Of a DNA stretch of 64,000 nucleotides, positions 12,451 through 23,700 are shown piece after piece (position 1 is the first letter of the stretch; each line of letters opens with the position of its first letter). Under the pieces are notes generated by a model. The model made no database searches. It worked only from the letters and a program-made list of their open reading frames with translations, and had not been told where the DNA came from. The position numbers and the translations under genes were made by a program. Source of the stretch: Chaetoderma sp. LZ-2023a (lineage: Eukaryota; Mollusca; Caudofoveata; Chaetodermatida; Chaetodermatidae); the NCBI GenBank assembly GCA_034401795.1, contig CM067360.1, positions 124,227,901-124,291,900 on the forward strand. The letters run 5' to 3'.

Positions 12451-14771
12451 AAATTATGTTGGTCTTTGGGCTGGCCAGATGACGGTACTGAGCGTGACTG
12501 TTTCAGAGCAGATAATGCTGTTGACTGAGGCTGATGTGGTGCCGGTAATGATCCTGATTGAGACAGGTGTGAAAGTAATGAAACTGAATGCGGTGGCTGA
12601 GGATTAGGCAATGATACTAACTGAGACGACTGTGGAGGTAAGAATACTGGCTGTGGCTTGGATAATGACACTACTGGCTGGGATAATACTGTCTGTGGCT
12701 TAGAAAATGGTACTGGCTGAGACGGCTGTGATGTAGATAATAATACTGGCTGAGATGGTTGTAGTGTAGATAATAACACTACTGGCCGAGATGGTTTAGG
12801 TGTAGATAGAGCTACTGGCTACAACGGCTGTGGCATAGATAGTGTTACTTGATGAGGCAGCTGATGTGTGGATAACAACACTACCGGCTGAGACAGTTGA
12901 GGTGTATATACTCTTGCATGTTGAGACGATTGTGGTGTGGATAATGCTACTGGTTGAGCTGGTTGTGGTGTACATACTGCTGCTGGCTGAGGTGGTTGTG
13001 GAGTAGGTAGTATTACTGAATGAGATGATTGTGGAGCTGAAGCAGTTAAAACTGGTGGCTGTAACAGTTGTCGAGAGGACAGTGAAACAGGTTGTGAGGC
13101 TGACTGACATGACTGAGGAGCAGATGTTGATACTGGTGGTACTCGTGTTTGGCGAGAAGATTGTTGTGGCATGGTTGATGCTGTTGCCTGCAAAGACTGA
13201 TATGACTGATGTGGAACGAATACAGAGGAGGGTTGCGAGAAGTTCTGTTGGAGCGAGGCATATGAGGTGGTGACAAATATTTACTCGTTGATGCTGCTGC
13301 CTGCTGGTATTGGTGGATATCGGCAAGTCTTCTCTGTCTATATAGTGGCTGTCCTATATAGGGAAAGCCCTGAGGCTGATACGCAGCATATGACACTAGG
13401 CCAGGAAATGTGGAAGACTGGTAATGTGGCAGAAGCACTGGTGCTGAAACCATATTAGCCTGTGGAGCTAATGATGGATGAATACCTGTATTATTGGCAT
13501 ATGTTGAAATACTGTAAGGCATGGTAGCTAATTGAGATGTACTGACTAAGGGTACTGATGGTGGTGGTATTAGTGGATTATATCCCAGTACTGATGAAGC
13601 GAACTGAATCATGCTTTGGTTAGGTGCTAAGGCAGGAGTGGTCCATATACTATTTAGTATTAATTGGTTTTGTACTGTAAGGTTGCTCAACTTTAGTTTC
13701 ATGATTTCTATGTCCATCTGTAATTGAGCATGTATCGGTGACGAAGTTGAGCTGTTTGGATGGGCACTGCCTAGGTAGCAGGATCTGCTTGAATTGCTAG
13801 AATGGACTTCATCATTCTGGGCTGTTATTGTTGGAGATGATGAATGAGTATTATGTTGAGAAAATGTGTTGATCTGGGCTATTTGTTGTATATGAAGTGA
13901 GTTTTTAAGAGTGTTGTTGTCTGTTTCAAGTGTTGCCATATATAAGCGAGCTGAAGCTAGTGACTGATTTGACTCTGCACTTTCTGCTGTCTGTTGTTTT
14001 CAATTCTTTTCCCCACTTTTGGAGTTTTAGCTCTTTGGCTGTTAGATCTTTTCTGATTTGGGAATTGGAGGAGCTGCATGAATCGTCAAACATTTGCTGG
14101 GTAGTCTGCGAGCTTGTATCGCATGATGAGGTTATTGCTTTGGACGGTCTCTGATCAACATGTATTGCAGATTTGTATAGGATGACATTCTTTAGGCTGC
14201 AGCTAGCACACACATATGCGGTGTCACTGTTATCAATATGATGCCGAAATTCAGCTTGATTAAGGTTGGTGCATTTTATGTGAAGCCAGCCGAGACATGT
14301 GGCACATTCGATGGAGTTCTGCGCAAATGTAACCTCTTGTTCACAGATGATACATGGAGTGACTGAAGTAGTGTTGTTTTGCTCAGGCTCTAGATTACTC
14401 GCAGTAGTTATAGCTTGTATTGAATTACTTGACTTATGCGGCTCGGATTCTGTTGTCTGAAATGTATTGTCTACTGTATCCAAAGTGGAGTCTACTGTTT
14501 GTGCTCTGATTGTAGCTGCTGACTGTACAAAATTTAAACTTACTGGATCAGAATGGCTAATTTGCTGTATTTGTAATGTACTGGTTGTTGCTACTGCGAT
14601 AGAGTGTGGCTGCTGTAGACTTGCTGCTTTACTAGACTGTTTTTTCTTAATTTTGCTTTGGGCTGTCTGTGTTGTGTTTTCTTGCTGGACTACATTGATC
14701 AGAAATGTTTTTATCTTTTCATTCATGGCTTTCAGATTTGCTGAAGGATTTCTCTCTAAATTGGTTTTCAT
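12393..14771 (-). pseudogene. LINE ORF1: PHD finger, coiled coil, Pro/Gln/Ser-rich tail
   Basis: The N-terminal frame (14771-13926) has a PHD-like zinc finger with 'CIICEQEV', 'CATCLGWLHIKC' and 'YVCASC' in C-x2-C...C-x2-C-x4-H-x2-C...C-x2-C order at about residues 140-193. A heptad-rich segment follows. At about 13960 the reading slips into the next frame (open 13939-13046), where 'SLASARLYMATLETDN' continues the coiled coil, so this is one ORF1 broken by a frameshift. The C-terminal part (13326-12393) is a Pro/Gln/Ser minisatellite-like tail in shifting frames. PHD-bearing ORF1 proteins occur in several CR1-like LINEs and are assumed to act in RNP formation or chromatin targeting. Confidence 0.8.
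12540..13180 (-). repeat. Minisatellite inside LINE ORF1 (about 33-36 bp units)
   Basis: Units resembling 'gataatactgctggctgag.tggttgtggtgta' recur many times with substitutions and small indels. They translate as 'PQ.PQPV.LSTPQ' type repeats in one frame. Frames are not kept across the array. Confidence 0.65.
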
Positions 14772-14852
14772 TGTTTTTTAGATCCTAGGCATGTCGATTG
14801 ACAGGAAGTGATTTTTTACTGGACCGTTTACCATAAAACTTTGACTGGTGTG

Positions 14853-15191
14853 CTAGAGGCTGATTGTATATAGCTTTCTTGATCCATCGAAAACTGATGT
14901 CACAGACGACACAACATTTCCTTCTTCATCTCTTTTTTGCATACTTCTTCCTATTCGTAGTTTATTGTCGTCATAGTTTTCAAGGTACAGCTCAAATGCA
15001 TGTCGGAACAATAAGTAAGTTGCGGGCGTGAACTCTGATGCCTCCACCTGTATGCCATATCGTGACATCTTCCTCACGTTCAGTCGACTTAAGCATCTTC
15101 TTAAAGGCTGCATTTTTGTTAAGCCTGTAATCTTCTTGATTACATCTGCAGAGGTACTGTTAGGAGAGGACCTGTCTATGGTTTGTAACAT
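14853..15191 (-). CDS. Small ORF upstream of LINE ORF1 (unknown, 112 codons)
   Basis: A 112-codon open frame begins right after the 21-bp repeat array and ends 81 bp before ORF1. It has no motif I recognise; composition is basic and mixed ('KMQPLRRCLSRLNVRKMSRY' near the N-terminal third, 'FRHAFELYLENYDDNKLRIG' further on), with ordinary globular-protein character rather than low complexity. Position suggests an ORF0-like extra protein of the LINE, or the first part of ORF1 cut off by mutation. Function is not known to me. It could also be chance, but such a frame intact in an otherwise broken element is noteworthy. Confidence 0.45.
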   Translation of the reverse strand: MLQTIDRSSPNSTSADVIKKITGLTKMQPLRRCLSRLNVRKMSRYGIQVEASEFTPATYLLFRHAFELYLENYDDNKLRIGRSMQKRDEEGNVVSSVTSVFDGSRKLYTISL

Positions 15192-15211
15192 TGTGTAAGA
15201 GTTACTTATTG

Positions 15212-15413
15212 TAATTTGATTAAAATTTCGGCGATTAATCGACTAAAAGTTCAGCAATAGTTATTAAAATTTCAGCAATATTCGCTAAAAGTTTAGTAAA
15301 ATTGTTAAAAGATCATTAATATTAGTTAAAAGTTCAGCAGTACTGGATAACGGTTCAGCTATATTGACTAAAAGTTCAGCAACAACGATTAAAAGTTTGG
15401 TTCTCAATTAAAA
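15212..15413 (-). repeat. 21-bp tandem array at the LINE 5' end
   Basis: About nine to ten units of 19-23 bp each end in TAAAA. The best preserved read 'gttcagcaatattcgctaaaa' with variants at positions 7-16. The array lies immediately 5' of the small ORF (on the - strand), where LINE 5' UTRs often hold promoter monomers. A promoter role is inference. Confidence 0.75.
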
Positions 15414-15460
15414 GATTTGAGGAATATAGGTATCACAGTGTAGACTAGACACAAGACGCA

Positions 15461-16338
15461 TGTTTAAGAATGCGCGCAAATAAGGGGCATTAAATTATAA
15501 AGATTCATGATATAACATATATATATATATTTCCATATCTCGCATCTACAACAGACTACACCTCAGCAACAGTATTTTGGCCATCACCATAAACAGCACT
15601 TCTGTTTCCGATCAACCACGTGCTTTTAATAGCCACGTGACATTTACTGCTAGTTCCAGTAAATTGGATCAAACGCTTTGAACACAAGAGCCGCCCAAAT
15701 ACGCGACTACCACAGCGTGATGGAGGAGGGCGAGGATGAGGCGGGGGTAATTACCGCTGACGTCACCAGGCTCCCACACACCCCATCTGGCGCTCCAGCC
15801 TAAAATTAAAACAGGTTTAAAACAAGTTTATAAGCATCCAATCTGAAAAAACCCGCCTCACGCTAATTAGAAGGCGAAGCTCCTCAAAGAAAAAGTAGTA
15901 TCACGTTTTTGTGTTGATCGGAGGCTGTTAAAATGTGCTAAATTAAGACAAAGTTAACGAGCCATTTCTCCTATAATTAAAAGTGCTCCCTTTATACGGG
16001 AAGAATTAATCCCTTGACGTCTAGAGTAGGAAAGAGGAACGTTCCATATAGGGCTGACCTAATCACCTGTTAAAACTTCCAGGTGTGGTCATCCGCTGCC
16101 TATGACGTCACCAAATAGTATAGAAGGAAGAAGCGCACTCTGAAACTTCGTCTTACCATCAAAACTCGACACCAGGGAAGAACAGATAGCATTAGGCTTC
16201 TTTCGTATCGAAGACCAAATTCTGCTGGGTTTTTTATTAGTTCATTATTACACTTGGCCTGGAAAGTTAACAAAATGAAGAGATAGGGCATTAGGTTTTG
16301 AATAAGGTTCCTGCAGCCACCTACCATGCGGGAACGAT
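15461..16338. other. Unassigned non-coding stretch
   Basis: No gene recognised. It contains an (AT)n tract near 15520 and a CRE-like 'gctgacgtcacc' at about 15759. Confidence 0.5.
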
Positions 16339-17624
16339 GTGTCAGTCCTCGAAGATTTAGCGTTGTCGGATTCGTCTGAAGAGGAATTGGTACCAGTTTC
16401 AAAACGATTCCCGTGCAGCTCGTTATTAGCTAGCGGAGAATGTTGTACCAGAACTTTTACGAGAAAATCCGACCGCACACTTCATGTTAACAAGGATCAT
16501 CTCCTGCAGACAGCCTTCTGAGTGACGTGTCAGTATCTCTATACCGCTACTCACTACGGAGTGACCCATGCGCTCCGTCATCATCACCGTGTGTTAGAAG
16601 TGACATTAGTTCCCGGGGAAGAAAACGAGGATCGTGCCGTTTTAGCCACATGTTTCGAATCTCGGTTTCCAGTCAAAGTTCTCCCAACCGAGAAGATAGC
16701 TCGCACGAAAAATACTACCCGTAGATATCCCGTTAGTCATCGTCCTCCCGTGGCTACCATGAGCAACATACCAGCAGCAAGACATGAACTCCTACCCGCA
16801 GCCACGTTGGAGAGCGCTATGCCACTACCAGTCACCACATCTACACCGGTCCTGAAGCGGAGCAAGAAGCGTAAGTCCTCCGCAGAATCCAGTCCGGCAG
16901 CACCCGCATCAGTAATCAGCCATCAAACTACAGCCACTACACCCGCACCCATAGTGTCTGAAGCAATTTCAGCCAGTCAGCCGATATCGGTAGTCATCAC
17001 GACCCCTGCGGGAATGGAAATTCCAAGTTACCCGCAGTCACCATCTCCTCCGGACCTGACCATAGACGAGGGACCAGGACCATCGCAGCCTGCGTCGATT
17101 AGCATTACTCCAACTCGTGTTATCCAGCATCTGCCTCCTAGCCTTTCTGATCCAGCCATCAGGAAGGGAACCACACTGGAATGACCATACGCGGGAAAGA
17201 GACGTATCGCTCACACACAGGACATTCAGCCCGTGCCTATGTTACCGCAAATCGTCTGTTGAAATATGCTAAGTCTTGGAAGATGTCATCTCCTGCCGTA
17301 TCCGCTCCCGCATCATTGCCTCAGCCTACGATTCAGCTCACCGCCATCACCACGACAGCCACCATGACGACCACAATGACAACAGCATCAACCGCCTTGA
17401 CAACCACTAGCACCACCGCTGCCTTACGGACAAATATTTTAGCACCCGCAGTGACTGTGAGAGACATTATAGACGCTCATATTGCCGCCACCATCACTTC
17501 AGACATTTCCGACAGTGCCAGTGATAATGAACGCATCTCAGCATTGATAGTGCATCCACCGCGACCAACCACCGTCAGTCGCGTGACCCAGACTCAGTGG
17601 GGAAATTTTGCAGCAGAGGTGTAA
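16339..17624 (+). CDS. Cluster of open frames with zinc-finger-like segment, function unknown
   Basis: One frame is open from about 16300 to 17184 except for a single TGA at 16519. A second frame (17181-17624) overlaps its end by ATGA. The first part has an acidic stretch 'DSSEEE' and then 'ECCTRTFTRKSDRTLHVNKD' followed by H, which fits the second half of a C2H2 finger (C-x12-H-x4-H), with an unusual spacing to the preceding cysteine. The remainder is Ser/Thr/Pro/Ala-rich with a basic 'KRSKKRK' patch resembling a nuclear signal. The second frame is Thr-rich. I do not recognise a family. It could be an ORF of an unrecognised mobile element or a decayed host gene. Base composition is richer in GC than the flanks. 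Confidence 0.35.
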
Positions 17625-20600
17625 TCATTTGTGATACAGCAGAACATCAGTGGTGCGATTCATGGAAGCGTATTAATTATTAATTTATTTTTTAAATACT
17701 TTTCTTTTTATAATATATGTTGGATCAATTGAATCCCATCCCTAGGATGACTACGGTTATCCGACACAGCTGCCCACTTCAGTGCCCAGCTGTGTCCCAC
17801 ACAAAATGAGCACTGCGGACTCCGGTGTTGTAAGAATGTCGTGTGCGACGTAAAGAATACAACATCCTGCAGTGCAATAATGTCATAATCCCGTCGTGCA
17901 GTCTCAGCTATGCTGGGGCTGCCCGATAAACTAACTTTTGAGTTATTATTATTATGTTCTATTTTTCTTATTATTTTTCTTCCTGTCTTAGATGTCAGGA
18001 CGGCTATGGGGTCAGCGAGAGCTGCCCGTTGCGGACCAGCTATAACGGGCCGCAAATATATTTTTAATCAAAGATACATGTTGCGTACCCCTTTATTTAC
18101 CCGGGGTGCGCAAGTAATTCGGACGTAATATTTTAGATACCCCATAAGGGTATGTTACATGGAAATCATATATTTTATATATACATATATATTTTATGTT
18201 ATTATATATTTAAACTTAAATTGTGGTGCGTTGGAGCTTGGGTGTTCTCTGCGGAGATAATAATTATCCGCACCCAAAGAGAACACCCATGTGAGCTATT
18301 GTTTAGGATCATTGACTAAATAAAGTTGCAGCACGCACCAAAATATTAAAACACAAAAAACCCCGAAAAGGCCTGGAAAAATAATTCCAGGTCAAAAATT
18401 GAAAACTAAAAGTAAGCCTCCCCTCTCCTCTTTGGCACCTTTTTGTGCTCTGTCTCTTGAATAAGTGTCTATTGCGTCACTACTCCTCTCCGGCCACATG
18501 CCTACCTGGAGAGTCTATAATTCCCACCTAGCCTACGTCCGTGCGTCGATCCGCAATGCACAATCGTTTGCCACGGATGTCAAACTAAGAGGGGGTGGTG
18601 TAGTTCGGATCGACCGGGAGGGTACCGGCTGTGCCAGCCAAGCTGGGTATGCGCCGCCCGTTCTGGATTCGTTCCCTGAACACGCCCCCATGGGTAGAGC
18701 CATAAGCATATATGGGCCTATGAGAGAGATCGTGTTATAAAAACGACTAAGTTCGTTAAAGCGCATAGTGCGCATGCGCACGCTTGGATGCTATTTTTGA
18801 CAGAGCACGTAGTTTACGACCAAGATGGGATGACGCTTTTAGTGTGCCGAGATGGTACCATATAATCCTTTTTAATTACCTCTTCCCGCCGAAACTGGCA
18901 TTAATCAAGGCCAGAATTCGACGGGCTTTCCAAATCTGTAAACCATTTCAAAATCGGCTAAGAAATGGCTGAGTTATCCACGGAAATCCCCTTTTGATTA
19001 TCTGGATAAAAGATAGATAAAAGAAAATAATAATTAAGATATGTTTTCGCAGTGCTTTCCTACATTGGCAGAAGTGCTAACTACTAAGTATCCGCGGATA
19101 CAGAGGGAATGTATGTGATACCACACCCTGGCCATCACCGCTCGGAAACCCCAACAGTTTCCCATGGTCGGATCAGCCCATGGTGTGGATAGGGACATCC
19201 AAACAATTAAGAAGCCAGAAGGCTTAGTGGAACATGAAGAGAGACAATATCTTAGAGATATGAGGCCCTTTGGGTATTTTGGCCACTCGTACACAATCTT
19301 GCCAGAGTGCGGGGCTAAATTACGGCAACTACTGGGAGAGAGGCGTACACTACAGATTTCCTAACGAAGAAATTGTCTCTAATCACATTAAACCTATCCT
19401 ATCGAGCTAAAAAGAAACGGTTTTAGTCGGTAGCATGCCGGGCTAAACAGAGTTATAGCATGGACAGCGACCTCAGTGAAAAATTGTTGGTGGCGGGAGA
19501 AAGTGCTGCATATATAAGTGTTGCTGTATAGTGTTTCCTACGTGCACTGCACTCCTATATTTTCTACAATTAAACAAAACATATGAACTGATGGCCACTG
19601 GCCATATATAAACTAACGAGAACAATTAATACAGTGTGAAATGATCAGAATTATATATCTTTAGTACAGGTTAAGGAACCTATTATGGTGCGGTTAGTGA
19701 AAACACCTTACAGAAAATGAGAATAACTATAAACATATACAGAAATTATAACTAGCGGTCCTAAGACCTTTTAGTCATCGGGACTGTTTATACGGGTATG
19801 ATGTAATTAGGAAAAATACATTTAACGGAATAATTAAAAAGTTAAGTATAGTTACTTGAATAATCGGTAGCCATTCTTAAGTCTGGGCTATCGTGTTTCT
19901 GAAATTGATACGTCACTCTTAGGTTGATGTGAGTTGATGCATTCTCAGGAAGCTGGAAAGTTCCCGCAGGCTGGTTCCTGCAAACAGGATTCCCGCAAGC
20001 AGCTCATGACAGGAGCGGATCGAACTCAGGACTGTAATCACAATATAGAATGTCTAACGAGTAGTCAGTAAGAGATACAATAACATTGATGCTGTGAAGA
20101 AAGTTCCCGTACACCGATGGTATGGATGAAAGTTGACAACAACCCGATCACAAACGGGGGGCTGTTAGATGCAGATGAAAATACAAAACTAAACTTAACG
20201 GTACAGGGTACGTCAGCCAGCTCTGAAGACATACCAGGCAAAGTTTACTTGCTGCAGTCGAAAAGTTTAGATGAACTTGCACGAACGACATCAGTGCGGG
20301 GACGGTTAAATAACAACTTTTTGGTGTGGCCGGCAGATCCGGCGAGTCATCCACCAAAGAACATCGCTGCCTCTACATTTGTAGAATCACATTTTCAGGC
20401 CGGAAAGGCCACACCGCAAGTTCATGTTCCGAAGTAGCTCTTGATATATTCGTGAACAATATCTATAAAGTTCCAGAATTCTCTCGCAAGGACATGCAGG
20501 AGTTACAAAATTGATTTTAGTGCGGTGGGTTGGATTACTGCTAGCTACGGGAGACAAACCGACAGAAAGCGAAGTGATCTGCATATTGCTGGTCGAGACG

Positions 20601-22380
20601 ATAGTAGCTGGTACAGGTCCAACCTATTCGGCCCCTGGCCGAGGATGCTCTCGAACTCTGGATCTCGTCTCCTTTTATACTACTCGTGATGCCACAGGCG
20701 CAGGCTCCAGCCAATCATCGGTCGAGCAACAGCCAATCAGCGCGTAGCTAATAATAACGCAGTCGAATGTTTTAAAACATTCTAGAAGTTCTGCGTCCAC
20801 GTGGTTATGACGCCACCGCAATCCTCCCACACCGCAGTGCAAAGCTGGGCAACTTGTATTTAAACCTAATGACAGGTTAAAAAGTTAGTTCCATAGGACC
20901 TGGTGACGGGCGAGATGCGCATCCCCACCGAATTCCGAACAATGTCTGGGCATGATATTCAGATCTGCCACACCCTCACGGGAAGGACATTTACGGTGGG
21001 TATTCGTCTCTCTTACCACCACCATAACGATAGATCAGTTGCCTAAAATGCTATTGTGAAAAGTAACCAGTGTCTTGTGACGTTTTATGTGGTTATGGTG
21101 CGGGATGTCCGGATTCTTATCCAGTTCTGAGATCTTACTAAGTAACATGTATGAGCGCTGTCTTCAGTATTGATGTCTTAGGGCATCCGTTCTCAATGAC
21201 AGCCGTGTCTAATAGCTAGGTAGACACCCGCCATTTGCGGCCTAAAATAGTTATTGTCTCTGAAAACTAAAAGATAGCTAAGCATAAAAGAAGGCCCGCA
21301 TAAATAAAGCGGCAGCTACTAATTCAGCATACTAAGAATTACATAAAACGGTGAAGTGGGAATCCTTCGGGAATCATTCATCCCGTCTTCACGTAAAACA
21401 GCACGCAACCTTATGGCCATAATCTCATTAGGTATGGTATTTTCTTTTCAGCATTTTGGTTAAATATTAGAGTGGGCCCATTTTTGCCTACTACTCTTCT
21501 CCCGCTTTAAGCAGTGGCGACATTTTCCCGTGACGGAGGCCCACGCGAGGCACTTGCCTCTCGCAAGGATTCAGTGACGACGGTCCACGCGAGGATAATA
21601 CTTCTCACCCAAACTAGTACTAGGAGTAGTGCCCGCGTGAAGCACATGATTTTTCGTCACTACAAAGATAATTTTCTTTCCTTTCAGCTTAGAGGTATAA
21701 TAGCTTATATTAAGTTAATTAGTTAAGTCTCATGTACGGGAGCCTCACTTGCAGGGATACCTCTGCAGACCTACGAGTCTGTGTGGTATCTCTGGGAGCC
21801 CCACGTTTAAAAGTTCATCCGGCTGTCTCTATGTCTTGTATTTTCGTATGCTCATCATTTTTTTATCTAGCATACTTGACAGTCTGTTTAGGTAAAATTA
21901 TTGTATAGACTTAGTTTAATTAGGTCACCAAATCAAATCTTGTAAGTCCATAGATCACGAAGTTGCTATGGACAGGCATACTGGTGACACAAACTCTTGG
22001 GATGAGACTGTTGTGTTTAATGTTCGCGACGATGGTCGCACGGCCCCACCGGAACGATTGAGTTCCACCGGCCTTAGGAGCCGGTCTTTGTTACCCATAG
22101 GGTAGTATCGTACAGGATCCGTCAGCCCGAGACCGGAAGCTAACCAGCGTCATCATTCGTCGTGCACTTGCACCGCGGCGATTCGACATCAGACACCGGA
22201 ACGGCCCTATACTACCCCGCGAGCTACACTGTGCCAATCTGTATATGTATGTTTATGGCTAGTCACACTAGACAGACTTGGTGGACGTATCTAAGATCTT
22301 CACGAACATTTAATTGACTACGTCTCTTGGTTGTAGGCGGCACAACTTGTAAATATTTGTAAATCTTGTAGGATAGTTGA
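17625..22380. other. Unassigned 4.7 kb without recognised gene
   Basis: Many small frames but none with recognisable content. Visible structure is limited to the hairpin at 18240-18288, patches of CCCGC words, a TATAAAAG on the - strand near 20672-20679, and a GC-rich patch at 22030-22225 with several mutually complementary short segments. It may be a decayed element interrupted by the LINE at 9-15.4 kb, since both flanks share composition, but I found no decisive repeat pair. Confidence 0.4.
18240..18288. repeat. Inverted repeat / hairpin
   Basis: GGGTGTTCTCT (18240-18250) pairs with AGAGAACACCC (18278-18288). Inside it GCGGA (18251-18255) pairs with TCCGC (18267-18271), leaving an A/T-rich loop and a bulge. 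A weaker outer pair 'ggtgcgt'/'acgcacc' brackets it at about 18225 and 18334. Confidence 0.6.
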
Positions 22381-23105
22381 ATGTAGCGATGTATAATGCT
22401 TTCTTTTTCGCAACTTCTCTTTCACACATGCAGTATGTGAATCTACCGGGACACAAAGAAGCCAATGGCTTATTTCCTTTGAAATGATGATGATGGTGTG
22501 AGTGGGTCGAATTGACCAAAGAAGGTGAAAGTTCAGTCAACATTGCAATTTATGGAAGTCTGGAAGCAAACTAAGAATGTTCAGTCATTTCAAATTCAAA
22601 TTCAAATTCAGAATTTATTGGTCAAATCCACCAGTTGGACGGTCACCAAGACAGAAAAATACGTAAACGGATAGTTACATGATCATACAATCAAACATCA
22701 AGATGTACAAACAGCGAGTCTTACAATGCCCATTAAAGTATGTAGCGATGTATAATGCGTTCTTTTTCGCAACTTCTCTTTCACGCATGCAGTATGTAAA
22801 GTAGTACTGAATCTACCGGGACACAAAGAAGCCAATGGCTTATTTCCTTTGAAATGATGATGATGGTGTGAGTGAGTCGAATTGACCAAAGAAAGTGGAA
22901 GTTCAGTCAACATTGCGATTTATGGAAGTCTGGAAGCAAACTAAGAATGTTCAGTCTTGAAATTCAAATTTAAATTAAAAATTTATTGGTCAAATCCATC
23001 AGTTGGACTGTCACCAAGACAGAAAAGTACATAAACGGACAGTTACACGATCATACAATCATACATTAAGATGTACAAACAGCGAGTCTTACAATGCCCA
23101 TTAAC
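22381..23105. repeat. Two-copy tandem duplication, about 360 bp each, of a LINE 3' tail region
   Basis: Unit 1 (22381-22739) and unit 2 (22740 to about 23105) align almost base for base: 'atgtagcgatgtataatg', 'gggacacaaagaagccaatg', 'tgatgatgatggtgtgagtg' and 'caccaagacagaaaa.tac'. Each includes 'tcaaattcaaatt..aatttattggtc', whose complement (TTTGAA)n is a typical LINE 3' terminal short repeat. The His-rich frames here (22310-22543 and 22698-22913) are products of the duplicated 'tgatgatgatgg' and are not genes. Confidence 0.8.
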
Positions 23106-23339
23106 GTATAATATTAACTTATATTCTTGTTTTCTTATTTACTAATCCTATACCTAATCATGAGTCGGAGCCTCAATTTAGTGTGGGGGGGGGGGGGGGG
23201 AGATGCTCCATTTATGCATTTATTTCTAAGAGACCCTCTAGCTCTCTCTATAACTATATAAGTCTGACACCATTGCAATACATATTTTAGTGATGTCAAA
23301 ATCCTATCTACCTAGTTTAAAACCAAACTTCGACAAATT

Positions 23340-23700
23340 ATTCGACTATTATCAAAAGAAGGTTCCTGTCAACATGGTATAATAGTTCTCTCTAATAATG
23401 TGGAGTGTGTTGCATTTAATTAAAAAGTGTTGTTCATCCTCAATTTTTCTACTATCACAAAGAGGGCATGCCCTATTTTCAAGAGGAAGTTTTTTTGTAT
23501 AATTACCCTCTTCTATCAGAAGCTTATGGTTACTTATCCTTAATTTTGTAAATTTTGATATTTTGTATTTATTTACATCATTTACTATGAGGTAGTTCTC
23601 AATGCAATATTTATCTTTAAATTTTCTAAATGTTCGTAATTTATTTCATTTGGATTACCTCTGTCATCAAATATATTTGTTTTCTAAAATGTTGTGAATC
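23340..23700 (-). pseudogene. LINE ORF2 C-terminal fragment (zinc knuckle)
   Basis: On the - strand the frame over about 23560-23365 reads 'LRISNHKLLIEEG', 'ENRACPLCDSRKIEDEQHFL' followed by IKC, and ends at TGA. CPLC...EDEQHFLIKC is the ORF2 C-terminal zinc knuckle. The upstream sequence to about 23700 keeps partial similarity with a stop. It is a 5'-truncated LINE insertion whose 3' UTR is the duplicated block just to the left. A G-run of 15-16 bases (around 23187-23201) lies within that UTR. Confidence 0.75.

Larger units (their letters stand above)
8741..15460 (-). mobile_element. LINE-1 of window: near full-length, decayed non-LTR retrotransposon
   Basis: Read on the - strand the order is: 21-bp repeat array (15212-15413), small ORF (15191-14853), ORF1 with PHD finger and coiled/PQ-rich region (14771 to about 12450), and ORF2 with APE-type endonuclease, reverse transcriptase and C-terminal zinc knuckle (about 12450-9031). 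ORF1 and ORF2 each carry frameshifts and stops, so the copy is inactive. The PHD-type ORF1 plus APE endonuclease places it in the CR1/Jockey-like part of LINE diversity; the exact clade needs a tree. The 3' boundary (low coordinate) is uncertain and no clear target duplication was found. Confidence 0.85.

Noticed and set aside
20000-20090. tRNA-like sequence with 'gagttcgatccgctcctgtc' on the - strand
   Set aside because: It resembles a T-arm, but no acceptor, D-arm or anticodon stem could be paired. At most a worn SINE fragment.
22310-22913. Two His-rich small proteins
   Set aside because: Both derive from the same duplicated 'tgatgatgatgg' in a LINE 3' UTR. No start or family support.
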